A stretch of 39,592 nt of DNA from an uncultured Clostridia bacterium (lineage in GTDB: Bacteria > Bacillota > Clostridia > Saccharofermentanales > DTU023). The position numbers were made by a program, and so were the translations under genes. This document shows, piece by piece, positions 32,646 to 39,592 of this stretch (the stretch's first letter is position 1; each line of letters starts with the position of its first letter). Under the pieces are notes generated by a model. The model was not told the origin of the DNA and made no database searches. It saw only the letters and a program-made list of their open reading frames with translations. The DNA lies in assembly GCA_947254895.1 (NCBI GenBank), contig CAMYEY010000002.1, positions 1 to 39,592 of the forward strand, in the 5' to 3' direction.

Positions 32646-33578
32646 ATGCTTGCCCTGGACGGCTGGACTTTGCATAATGGTTGCATGATAGATCAAAACA
32701 GAGGAAAACTTTATCTGGTTCCGGTTCCGATAGGTAACCCTAGGGACATTAGCCTGCGGGCCCTAGATGTTTTAGGGTCGGTCAAAACGATTCTTGCAGA
32801 GGATACTAGGGAGACAGTTAAGCTTTTGTCTAAATATCAGGTCAGGACCCCTTTGATCAGTTACCACCAGCATAATGAAAAGAGCAGGCTTGCTCAAATC
32901 AAGGCCATGTTAGACCAGGGTCAAGATCTGGCATTGGTTTCTGATGCCGGTATGCCTTGTATTTCCGATCCGGGAGAAGTCTTAGTTGCGGACTTAGTTC
33001 GGGCAGGGGACTATCAAATTGTTGCTTTGCCGGGTGCTACTGCAGGTTTGACCTGCTTAGTTGCTTCCGGTCTCAGGACTGCTCATTATAGCTTTGTCGG
33101 ATTTTTAGAAAGTAAAGGAAGTCTGCGCAGGGAGCAGCTAAATGAATGCGTTTCCCTCCAGCATACCTTTATCCTCTACGAAGCTCCTCATAGGCTGGTG
33201 AAAACTCTTAAAGATTTAGTTGATCTTGGTATGGGTCAGAGGTTGGTTTGCTTGGGGCGCGAGCTAACGAAGACTTATGAAAGCTATTTTAGGGGAAGCT
33301 TGTCCGAGGCCCTCCTTCATTATACGGAACAAGAAGAGCCTAGGGGAGAGTTTGTTCTGGTGATTGAAGGACAAGCCGACTTTTTGGCTAGAAATCCTGA
33401 GGAAAGTCGCAAACAACTTGTAGTGGGTCTGGAGACGATAGAGGCTGACTTGACTGAACTTTTGCGGGGAGGGATGAAGCTCAAACCTGCTGCTGCCTAT
33501 TTAGCCGATAAAAGAGGCTTAAGTAAAAAACAAATTTATCAGATTGGTCTGGAAATCCTGGAAAAAGATCAAGGTTAA
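32646..33578 (+). CDS. rsmI: 16S rRNA C1402 2'-O-methyltransferase RsmI
   Basis: A 310-aa SAM-dependent methyltransferase of the tetrapyrrole-methylase fold that methylates the ribose of C1402 in the ribosomal P site. Motifs: KLYLVPVPIGNPRDISLRAL, ILAEDTRETVKLL, SYHQHNEKSR, VSDAGMPCISDPG, LPGATAGLTCL and a C-terminal helical region (KPAAAYLADKRGLSKKQIY). The start is uncertain: ATG 32646 with AGGG upstream, or ATG 32685, which would be nearer the usual short N-terminus. Confidence 0.95.
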   Translation: MLALDGWTLHNGCMIDQNRGKLYLVPVPIGNPRDISLRALDVLGSVKTILAEDTRETVKLLSKYQVRTPLISYHQHNEKSRLAQIKAMLDQGQDLALVSDAGMPCISDPGEVLVADLVRAGDYQIVALPGATAGLTCLVASGLRTAHYSFVGFLESKGSLRREQLNECVSLQHTFILYEAPHRLVKTLKDLVDLGMGQRLVCLGRELTKTYESYFRGSLSEALLHYTEQEEPRGEFVLVIEGQADFLARNPEESRKQLVVGLETIEADLTELLRGGMKLKPAAAYLADKRGLSKKQIYQIGLEILEKDQG

Positions 33579-33667
33579 AAATCCCATAAAAGTGTGCTAA
33601 CATAGTAGCTAAGTTTTCTAACAAAGCTAATTTTGTCCTGTTTATTAGATCGAGAAGGGGAGAGAAA

Positions 33668-34867
33668 ATGTCCAGACTTTTATTGATTGGAGCGGGCGGT
33701 GTCGCCAGAGTAGCAGCCCATAAATGTGTTCAACATTCGGATGTCTTTCAAGAAATTTGTATTGCCAGTCGGCGAGAGGAATCTTGCCTCAAACTTAAAA
33801 GGGAGTTAGATGGCAAGGGCAGCCAGATTACCACAGCTGAGGTCGACGCAGAAAACAGCGAGCAATTGATCCAGTTGATCGAACAATATAAGCCGGACCT
33901 GGTTTTGCACCTCGCTTTACCTTATCAAAATCTAGCTATCATGGATGCTTGTCTGGCCACAGGTACAGACTATATCGATACAGCAAACTATGAGCCCCGT
34001 GACACTGCCAAGTTTGAGTATAAATGGCAGTGGGATTATCACGAGCGCTTTAAGAAAGCCGGCATCACAGCAGTTTTAGGTTCCGGTTTTGATCCCGGTG
34101 TAACCAGCGTTTTCTCAGCCTACGCGGCTAAACATCAGTTTGACGAAATCCACCAGATTGATATTTTAGACTGCAATGGTGGTGATCATGGTTACCCCTT
34201 TGCAACCAATTTTAATCCGGAAATCAATATTCGAGAGGTTTCGGCTAAGGGACGCTATTGGGAAAAGGGTCAATTTATTGAAACAGACCCTCTGGCTGTT
34301 AAAAGAACTTATAACTTTGAAGAGGTCGGGGAAAAGGATATGTATCTCATGTATCATGAGGAGTTGGAGTCCCTGGCTAAGTTTATACCAGGGATACAGA
34401 GGATTCGCTTTTTTATGACCTTTGGCCAGAGTTACCTAACCCACTTGAAATGTCTGGAGAATGTCGGTATGACTTCGATCGAGCCAATAGATTTTGCTGG
34501 ACAAAAAATTATCCCCCTCCAGTTTTTGAAGGCAGTTCTGCCAGACCCGGCTAGCTTGGGACCAAGGACTGTTGGTAAGACTAATATCGGTTGTATTTTC
34601 CAAGGGACCAAGGATGGTCAAAATAAGGTTTACCGCCTTTATAATATTTGTGATCACCAGGCAGCCTATAACGAAACGGGAGCTCAGGCGGTTTCGTATA
34701 CGACAGGTGTCCCGGCTATGATTGGAGCTAAGCTTATCCTTGAAGGTAAGTGGAAGCAAGCCGGAGTTAATAATATTGAACAGCTTGATCCTGATCCCTT
34801 TATGGAGGAGTTAAATAAAAATGGCCTCCCCTGGATTGAAGACCTCAACCCTATCTTGGTTCCCTAG
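33668..34867 (+). CDS. Carboxynorspermidine/carboxyspermidine synthase
   Basis: A 399-aa saccharopine-dehydrogenase-fold enzyme that reductively condenses aspartate semialdehyde with putrescine or diaminopropane. The N-terminal Rossmann motif is LIGAGGVARVAAHKC; further motifs are DLVLHLALPYQNL, YIDTANYEPRD, GSGFDPGVTSVFSAY, DCNGGDHGYPFATNFNPEIN and the C-terminal DHQAAYNETGAQAVSYTTG. The DHGYPFATNFNPE loop is the best diagnostic for this branch rather than saccharopine dehydrogenase proper. GAAGGGGAGA precedes ATG 33668. The decarboxylase for the next step follows by 63 bases. Confidence 0.93.
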   Translation: MSRLLLIGAGGVARVAAHKCVQHSDVFQEICIASRREESCLKLKRELDGKGSQITTAEVDAENSEQLIQLIEQYKPDLVLHLALPYQNLAIMDACLATGTDYIDTANYEPRDTAKFEYKWQWDYHERFKKAGITAVLGSGFDPGVTSVFSAYAAKHQFDEIHQIDILDCNGGDHGYPFATNFNPEINIREVSAKGRYWEKGQFIETDPLAVKRTYNFEEVGEKDMYLMYHEELESLAKFIPGIQRIRFFMTFGQSYLTHLKCLENVGMTSIEPIDFAGQKIIPLQFLKAVLPDPASLGPRTVGKTNIGCIFQGTKDGQNKVYRLYNICDHQAAYNETGAQAVSYTTGVPAMIGAKLILEGKWKQAGVNNIEQLDPDPFMEELNKNGLPWIEDLNPILVP

Positions 34868-34930
34868 GGTTAGAAAAATTTATTTTAATCTTGCTATCCG
34901 TTAGGGAATTATTAATAGGGGGAGACCAGC

Positions 34931-36229
34931 TTGTTATCTGAAGCACAACTTAATCCCGCAGAGCTCTTGGGCCAGAAAACCAGGACGGCCAGGTTAAACG
35001 AGCAGTTTTGGAAGCTACCGACACCTGCCTTTGTTTTTGATGAGCTTCTTTTAGAGGATAACTTAAGGTATCTTAAACAGCTTCAGGCGGCATTAGGGAT
35101 CAAGATAATCTTTGCCCAAAAATCCTATTCTTTTTATGCTACCTACCCTTTAATTTCTCGCTATCTGCCGGGGACGACCTCGTCCGGACTTTATGAGGCT
35201 CGGTTAGCCAAGGAAGAATTTCCAGGAGAAATCCATGTTTTTTCTCCTGGTTATACAGAAAAAGAAATGACCGAACTGGTGGAGTTTGCTGACCACATCT
35301 ACTTTAATTCTTTTGACCAGTGGCAAAGATTTAAAGGACTTATTGAAAGGGCAGGGGGAAGGGGTCGTAAGATTAAAGTTGCCTTAAGGATTAATCCTGA
35401 ATTTTCCAGGACAGAGAGGGATATCTATAATCCGGCGGGACCTTACTCGCGTTTGGGTATAAGCCTGTCTGAGTTTAAAAAGGGGGTGGCCAGGTATGGT
35501 CTGAAGGGGGTGGATGGTCTCCACTTTCATGCTCTTTGTGAAGAAAATGCAGAGCCCCTTGCAGAAATTGTCGACCTTTTCAGAAAGAACTTTGCCCCCT
35601 ACCTCAAGCAGATGAGCTGGGTTAATTTTGGTGGAGGTCACCATTTGACCAGGTCTGATTACAGGGTGGATATCTTGGCTAAAACGATTCAAGACTACCG
35701 GACCCAATATCCGGATCAAGAGATATACCTTGAGCCGGGTGAAGCGATCTCTTTGGACACAGGTTTTATGGTAACTGAAGTTTTGGCTACAGGAAAAAAC
35801 CAGGTTAATTTTGCTATCCTTGATTCATCAGCTAGTTGCCATATGCCGGATATTTTGGAGGTACCTTACCGGCCAAGAGCTTTTTTGCTAGATGAAAACT
35901 ACCAGGAAAATGGCTACTATTTGGAGGCAGAAGGGGTTGATGACCGGGGCTTGGATAATTGCTTTGATGACCCTAAGCTTTTCCGTCTGGGTGGGGCCAG
36001 CTGTCTAGCTGGAGATATTATAGGAAACTACATTTTTCCTCGCCCTCTTAGGCTAGGGGATAGGCTGGCTTTTGCAGACATGGCCCTTTATGCCCATGTT
36101 AAAACAAATTCTTTTAACGGCATGCCTCTACCTGCTTTGGTTCGTTTTGACAGAAACAATCAAGTTATTATAGAGAGAGAATTTTCTTACCGGGACTTTA
36201 AAAGCAAGCTGGGAAAATTTGATGTCTAG
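34931..36229 (+). CDS. nspC: Carboxynorspermidine decarboxylase
   Basis: A 432-aa PLP enzyme of the alanine-racemase-fold decarboxylase group (NspC), which decarboxylates carboxynorspermidine or carboxyspermidine to the polyamine. The PLP lysine is in FAQKSYSFYAT (related enzymes have ALKxFS), followed by GLHFHALCE-type (here GLHFHALCEENAEP), NFGGGHHLT, the EPGEA segment and DSSASCHMPDILEVPYRP with the active-site Cys-His. It starts at TTG 34931 with GGGGGAG upstream. The two polyamine genes form an operon and together replace the S-adenosylmethionine-dependent spermidine route. Confidence 0.94.
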   Translation: MLSEAQLNPAELLGQKTRTARLNEQFWKLPTPAFVFDELLLEDNLRYLKQLQAALGIKIIFAQKSYSFYATYPLISRYLPGTTSSGLYEARLAKEEFPGEIHVFSPGYTEKEMTELVEFADHIYFNSFDQWQRFKGLIERAGGRGRKIKVALRINPEFSRTERDIYNPAGPYSRLGISLSEFKKGVARYGLKGVDGLHFHALCEENAEPLAEIVDLFRKNFAPYLKQMSWVNFGGGHHLTRSDYRVDILAKTIQDYRTQYPDQEIYLEPGEAISLDTGFMVTEVLATGKNQVNFAILDSSASCHMPDILEVPYRPRAFLLDENYQENGYYLEAEGVDDRGLDNCFDDPKLFRLGGASCLAGDIIGNYIFPRPLRLGDRLAFADMALYAHVKTNSFNGMPLPALVRFDRNNQVIIEREFSYRDFKSKLGKFDV

Positions 36230-36283
36230 ATGACATCGACCAGTATCGGTTAATTTTGTGTAGGTGAATTAGATAAAATTGAT

Positions 36284-37675
36284 ATGAAAGCTAGGGTGAT
36301 TAATCTAACTGAGGGACGGATTTGGGAACAAGTTTTACTGTTCTCTATACCTCTTCTCTTGAGCAATTTGTTGCAGCAATTATATAGTGCCGTTGACCTC
36401 ATTATTGTTGGTAATTTTGCTGGCGAAAATGAGATGGCAGCTATAGGATCCACTGCGGCCATCACAAATATGATTATCAATTTTTTCTTGGGTTTGGCTG
36501 TCGGATGTTCGGTTGTGGTGGCCCAGTATTTCGGTAGCGATGATTATGAAAATCTACAAAAGGCGATTCATTCAACCTACGCTATAGCCATAGCAGGCGG
36601 TTTGTTTTTAATGGTATCCGGTTACTTTGCTACACCTTTTTGCTTGGGGTTGATGCAAACACCAGCCGACATTATGGAGGATGCCGTTACCTATATGCGG
36701 ATCATCCTTGCTGGTAGTGTCCCCCTCTTGATCTACAATATGGGGGCCGGGATATTGAGATCGGTTGGTGATTCCAAGAGACCTTTTTACTTTCTCGTAC
36801 TATCGACTTTTACAAACCTGGTTTTGGATATTATCTTTGTTTATTTTTTTCGTTGGGGCGTGGCCGGTGCCGGCTGGGCCACGGTGATATCTCAGGTTGT
36901 TTCAACACTGCTTGTCTCATTCAGTTTGATAGAGGCTAACACGATTTATCACCTAACTTTACGGAAAATCAACTTTCATGGCCAAACCTGCCTGGAGATC
37001 ATCCGGATAGGTTTTCCAGCTGGTATTCAGGGGACCCTGATCGCCTTTTCAAATGTCTTGATCCAGTCTATGGTGAATAGCTTTGGGCCGGTGGCGATTG
37101 GCGGGGTGGCAGCTGCTTCGCGTTTGGACGGTATTGTCTTTTCTGTACTTAATTCATTCTCGTTAGCTGCTACAACTTTTGCAGGACAAAACTATGGGGC
37201 CGGTCTCAGGTCTAGGCTTAAACGGGGAGCTAAGGAGATTTCCGCCTTGACCTTTATCTGCACCTTTGCCATAGGAATGTTGGTTTTTCTTGCTCGCTAT
37301 CCTTTGGTCAGACTTTTCACATCTTCTCCGGATATCGTTTTAGTAGGGACTAGGATGATGGCATTTTTAACCCCCTTCTACTGGCTCCTAGGTCTTGTGT
37401 ACACTTTATCAGGCTATATAAGGGGAGTGGGAGAGTCACTGCGGCCGATGTTGATCATCCTTTTTGGTATGTGTTTTTTCCGATTGGTTTACTTATATAT
37501 TGCTCTTGATATCGATAATTCTTTGGATATGATATTTTTGTGTTATCCAGTATCATGGGTACTGACCCTGTTGATTATTTTCCTGTATTTTGAAAAGGGT
37601 AAATGGCGTAAACTGTTTTTAGACAAGTTACAGGAGGAAAAAGTAGTTGTTAAAGAGGCTGATGAAGTAAGGTAA
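36284..37675 (+). CDS. MATE family multidrug/Na+ antiporter
   Basis: A 463-aa membrane protein with twelve hydrophobic segments in two halves, each starting with the MATE pattern. The first half has LLLSNLLQQLYSAVDLIIVGNFAGE and AIGSTAAIT; the second half has FPAGIQGTLIAFSNVLIQSMVNSFG and FAGQNYGAGLRSRLKRG. Such proteins export drugs or metabolites against Na+ or H+; substrates cannot be read from sequence. The start ATG 36284 has only a distant AGGTGA ribosome site. It begins 54 bases after nspC, but no functional link to polyamines is shown. Confidence 0.93.
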   Translation: MKARVINLTEGRIWEQVLLFSIPLLLSNLLQQLYSAVDLIIVGNFAGENEMAAIGSTAAITNMIINFFLGLAVGCSVVVAQYFGSDDYENLQKAIHSTYAIAIAGGLFLMVSGYFATPFCLGLMQTPADIMEDAVTYMRIILAGSVPLLIYNMGAGILRSVGDSKRPFYFLVLSTFTNLVLDIIFVYFFRWGVAGAGWATVISQVVSTLLVSFSLIEANTIYHLTLRKINFHGQTCLEIIRIGFPAGIQGTLIAFSNVLIQSMVNSFGPVAIGGVAAASRLDGIVFSVLNSFSLAATTFAGQNYGAGLRSRLKRGAKEISALTFICTFAIGMLVFLARYPLVRLFTSSPDIVLVGTRMMAFLTPFYWLLGLVYTLSGYIRGVGESLRPMLIILFGMCFFRLVYLYIALDIDNSLDMIFLCYPVSWVLTLLIIFLYFEKGKWRKLFLDKLQEEKVVVKEADEVR

Positions 37676-37709
37676 TTCTAAGAGGTAAGGTTTAGGAGAG
37701 AAAAAGAAC

Positions 37710-39482
37710 ATGCGTAAGACAAAAATTATTTGTACGATAGGACCTGCCACGTCCAGTGAAAAAATGCTTAGAGCATTGATGCTCAATGGGATGAATGTAG
37801 CCAGGCTCAACTTTTCTCACGGAAGTCACGAGTCGCATTTGAAAACCATTAATATCATCAAAAAACTACGTAAAGAACTGGATTTACCTGTTGGTATCCT
37901 GCTCGATACTAAAGGTCCTGAAATTAGAACGAAGCTCTTTGAAAATGATGGTGTCGAATTTGTCACCGGTCAAGAAATTAGAATCGTTCGAGAAGATGTT
38001 CTCGGTAATAGCGAACGTTTTAGTATTAGCTATAAAGATATAGCAGATGACTTGGAACCCGGATCGACCATCTTAATAGACGATGGTTTGGTAGAATTAG
38101 AAGTAAAAAAAATTGAAGGCCGTGACCTAGTGTGTTTGATCACACATGGTGGTTTTGTTTCTAATAATAAGAGCATAAATTTACCGGGGATCAGCCTAAA
38201 TCTTCCCTCTCTAACAGCTCAAGATGAGGCTGATATTAAGTTTGCCGTTAAAAATAAAATCGACTTTATCGCAGCTTCTTTTGTTAGAAGAACAGCTGAC
38301 GTTCTGGCTATACGTAGAATTCTCAAGTCAGAAAATTGTAACACTATTGATATCATAGCCAAGATTGAAAACCAGGAAGGGGTTAATAACTTTGAAAATA
38401 TCCTCCAGGTAGCAGATGGGGTTATGGTGGCCAGGGGTGACCTGGGGGTCGAAATTCCTGAATATGAGGTTCCGGTTATTCAAAAGCAGCTGATCCGTTT
38501 GGCCTACCGTAGCGGTAAGGTGTCAATCACTGCAACTGAGATGCTTGATTCTATGATTCGTAACCCTAGACCCACCAGAGCCGAAGTTTCAGATGTGGCC
38601 AATGCTGTTATTGATGGCACATCAGCCATCATGCTTTCTGGTGAAACTGCCATGGGTAAGTACCCGATAGAGGCCCTTGCCACAATGGTTAAAATTGCTA
38701 GCCATACAGAGCAAAAATTTGACTATTGGGATGTCTTTAAGAAGATGGAGGTAGATGTATCCAATAACATTGCTGATGCAGTGAGCCATGCCTGCTGTTC
38801 GGCAGCTTTTGAGCTTAATGCTAAGGCAATAGTCGCTATAACCCATTCAGGTCGGACAGGCCGACTTGTATCGCGCTTCAGACCGGCTTGTCCTATAGTT
38901 ACCTTAACGGTATCTGAATCGGCGCGGTACCGCCTATCTCTTTCCTGGGGTGTTATACCTTATAAGATTGATGTCCTTAAGGACAGTGACGGTCTTTTTA
39001 ATATAGCGGAAGAAATTTGTTGCAGGGAAGGCTTTGCCAGTGATGGAGACACAATAGTGATCTCTGGCGGTACCCCGGTAGGGATATCAGGCACAACTAA
39101 TACCATGAAAGTCGCTACGGTAGGCTCCGCCTATACGAGTGGAAAGCCTCTCCACCCTGGCACCTCGGGAGACCGCATCTCAGGTCAAGTCTTTAATCTC
39201 AGTAGCTTTAGCGAGGGGGATGCGGCGGTTTCAGTTGAAAAGGCAGTTCAGGCTTTTAAACCTGGAGATATCTTACTCTGTCAAACAACCAAGCCTAACC
39301 TTCTTCCCCTGATCCGTAATGCCAGGGCTGTTATTGTGGAAGATCCGGACCCCGAAAGTCATGCGGTAACTGTATGTGAAGCCTTACAGATTCCTCTTCT
39401 TTATGCGACCGATGGGGCAACAGAGATCCTTAAAAATGGCCAGATGATTATTATTGATATGCATTCCGGCTTGATTAGTTAG
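37710..39482 (+). CDS. pyk: Pyruvate kinase with C-terminal PEP-utiliser domain
   Basis: A 590-aa glycolytic enzyme converting phosphoenolpyruvate and ADP to pyruvate and ATP. The barrel begins MRKTKIICTIGPATSS with NVARLNFSHGSHESH; the active site contains DTKGPEIRT, MVARGDLGVEIP and the SITATEMLDSMI helix, followed by PTRAEVSDVANAVIDGTSAIMLSGETA. After the normal C-terminal domain (to about residue 475) comes the extra domain of Bacillus-type enzymes, resembling the PEP-utiliser swivelling domain, with PESHAVTV in place of the usual TSHAAI; the His is kept. AGGAGAG precedes ATG 37710. Confidence 0.97.
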   Translation: MRKTKIICTIGPATSSEKMLRALMLNGMNVARLNFSHGSHESHLKTINIIKKLRKELDLPVGILLDTKGPEIRTKLFENDGVEFVTGQEIRIVREDVLGNSERFSISYKDIADDLEPGSTILIDDGLVELEVKKIEGRDLVCLITHGGFVSNNKSINLPGISLNLPSLTAQDEADIKFAVKNKIDFIAASFVRRTADVLAIRRILKSENCNTIDIIAKIENQEGVNNFENILQVADGVMVARGDLGVEIPEYEVPVIQKQLIRLAYRSGKVSITATEMLDSMIRNPRPTRAEVSDVANAVIDGTSAIMLSGETAMGKYPIEALATMVKIASHTEQKFDYWDVFKKMEVDVSNNIADAVSHACCSAAFELNAKAIVAITHSGRTGRLVSRFRPACPIVTLTVSESARYRLSLSWGVIPYKIDVLKDSDGLFNIAEEICCREGFASDGDTIVISGGTPVGISGTTNTMKVATVGSAYTSGKPLHPGTSGDRISGQVFNLSSFSEGDAAVSVEKAVQAFKPGDILLCQTTKPNLLPLIRNARAVIVEDPDPESHAVTVCEALQIPLLYATDGATEILKNGQMIIIDMHSGLIS

Positions 39483-39505
39483 GTTCATTAAATAAATGCT
39501 GTAAC

Positions 39506-39546
39506 AAGCTCGACTTCCTTTAGAAAAGCATTATAGTCGGCTTATT
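39506..39546 (+). terminator. Possible terminator after pyk
   Basis: AAGCTCGACT (39506-39515) can pair with AGTCGGCTT (39535-39543) with one bulged base and a long loop, followed by a weak ATTAT tail. Low confidence because of loop size and short T content. Confidence 0.35.
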
Positions 39547-39574
39547 ATAGATAAGTTAAGAAAGGAAAATTTAT

Positions 39575-39592
39575 ATGAAAATTTATATTGCC
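39575..39592 (+). CDS. Start of an unidentified gene, truncated by the window
   Basis: ATG 39575 begins MKIYIA and runs off the end of the window; AAAGGAAAA lies about eight bases upstream, a reasonable ribosome site. Six codons are not enough for identification. Confidence 0.5.

Noticed and set aside
33606..33635. Hairpin before the carboxynorspermidine synthase gene as an rsmI terminator
   Set aside because: TAGCT/AGCTA and GTT/AAC pairings are interrupted by mismatches, and the T-tract after them is short; too weak to call.
1..39592. CRISPR arrays, insertion sequences, prophage genes, tRNA/rRNA
   Set aside because: No regularly spaced repeats, transposase or phage motifs, and no tRNA cloverleaf or rRNA stretches were recognised on either strand.

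Overview
The window reads as a chromosomal segment of a low-to-moderate GC Gram-positive anaerobe, most likely a member of Clostridia (Bacillota). The evidence is the ireB-ruvX-DUF1292 neighbourhood, a complete ctsR-mcsA-mcsB-clpC operon, a V-type ATPase operon in the Enterococcus hirae ntp order, a clostridial-type 2[4Fe-4S] ferredoxin, strong AGGAGG ribosome sites and several TTG/GTG starts. Genes are dense and nearly all on the + strand. I see no IS element, prophage, CRISPR array, tRNA or rRNA.

Layout. 1-3.8 kb: the 3' part of mtaB, ireB, ruvX, two DUF1292-type proteins and a DUF2156 acyl/aminoacyl transferase-like protein. 3.8-9.2 kb: a CPBP membrane protease, a very large lipoprotein with a degenerate GH51-like scaffold and a predicted beta-propeller, and an AlaX-type alanyl-tRNA editing protein. 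9.2-9.85 kb: no protein gene, but a textbook promoter followed by about 525 nt of strongly structured sequence whose ends pair with each other. I interpret this as a large ornate non-coding RNA. 9.85-13.1 kb: a leftward operon of four poorly characterised genes (membrane protein, metzincin-like protein, Cmk-like kinase fused to a nuclease-like domain, and an HPRT-like protein with altered active-site residues). Two small XRE regulators lie just beyond it. 14.0-18.9 kb: the CtsR regulon operon with a visible CtsR box and a terminator. 19.1-30.8 kb: a long transcription unit ntpF-I-K-E-C-G-A-B-D, followed by a racemase-like protein without its PLP lysine, a normal alanine racemase and a HisE/MazG-like pyrophosphohydrolase, ending at a terminator. 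31.0-32.6 kb: a ferredoxin (56 aa) and a convergent MBL-fold lipoprotein sharing a bidirectional terminator. 32.6-39.6 kb: rsmI, a carboxynorspermidine synthase/decarboxylase pair (polyamine synthesis), a MATE exporter, pyruvate kinase with a C-terminal PEP-utiliser-like domain, and the first six codons of another gene.

How it fits together: most of the segment is housekeeping (protein quality control, ion-motive ATPase, cell-wall D-alanine, translation fidelity, glycolysis, polyamines). The parts most likely to be undescribed are the large RNA at 9.3-9.84 kb, the leftward operon beside it, the racemase-like pseudoenzyme fused transcriptionally to alr, and the GH51-like propeller lipoprotein. 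All identifications are from reading the sequence; no database search was possible.
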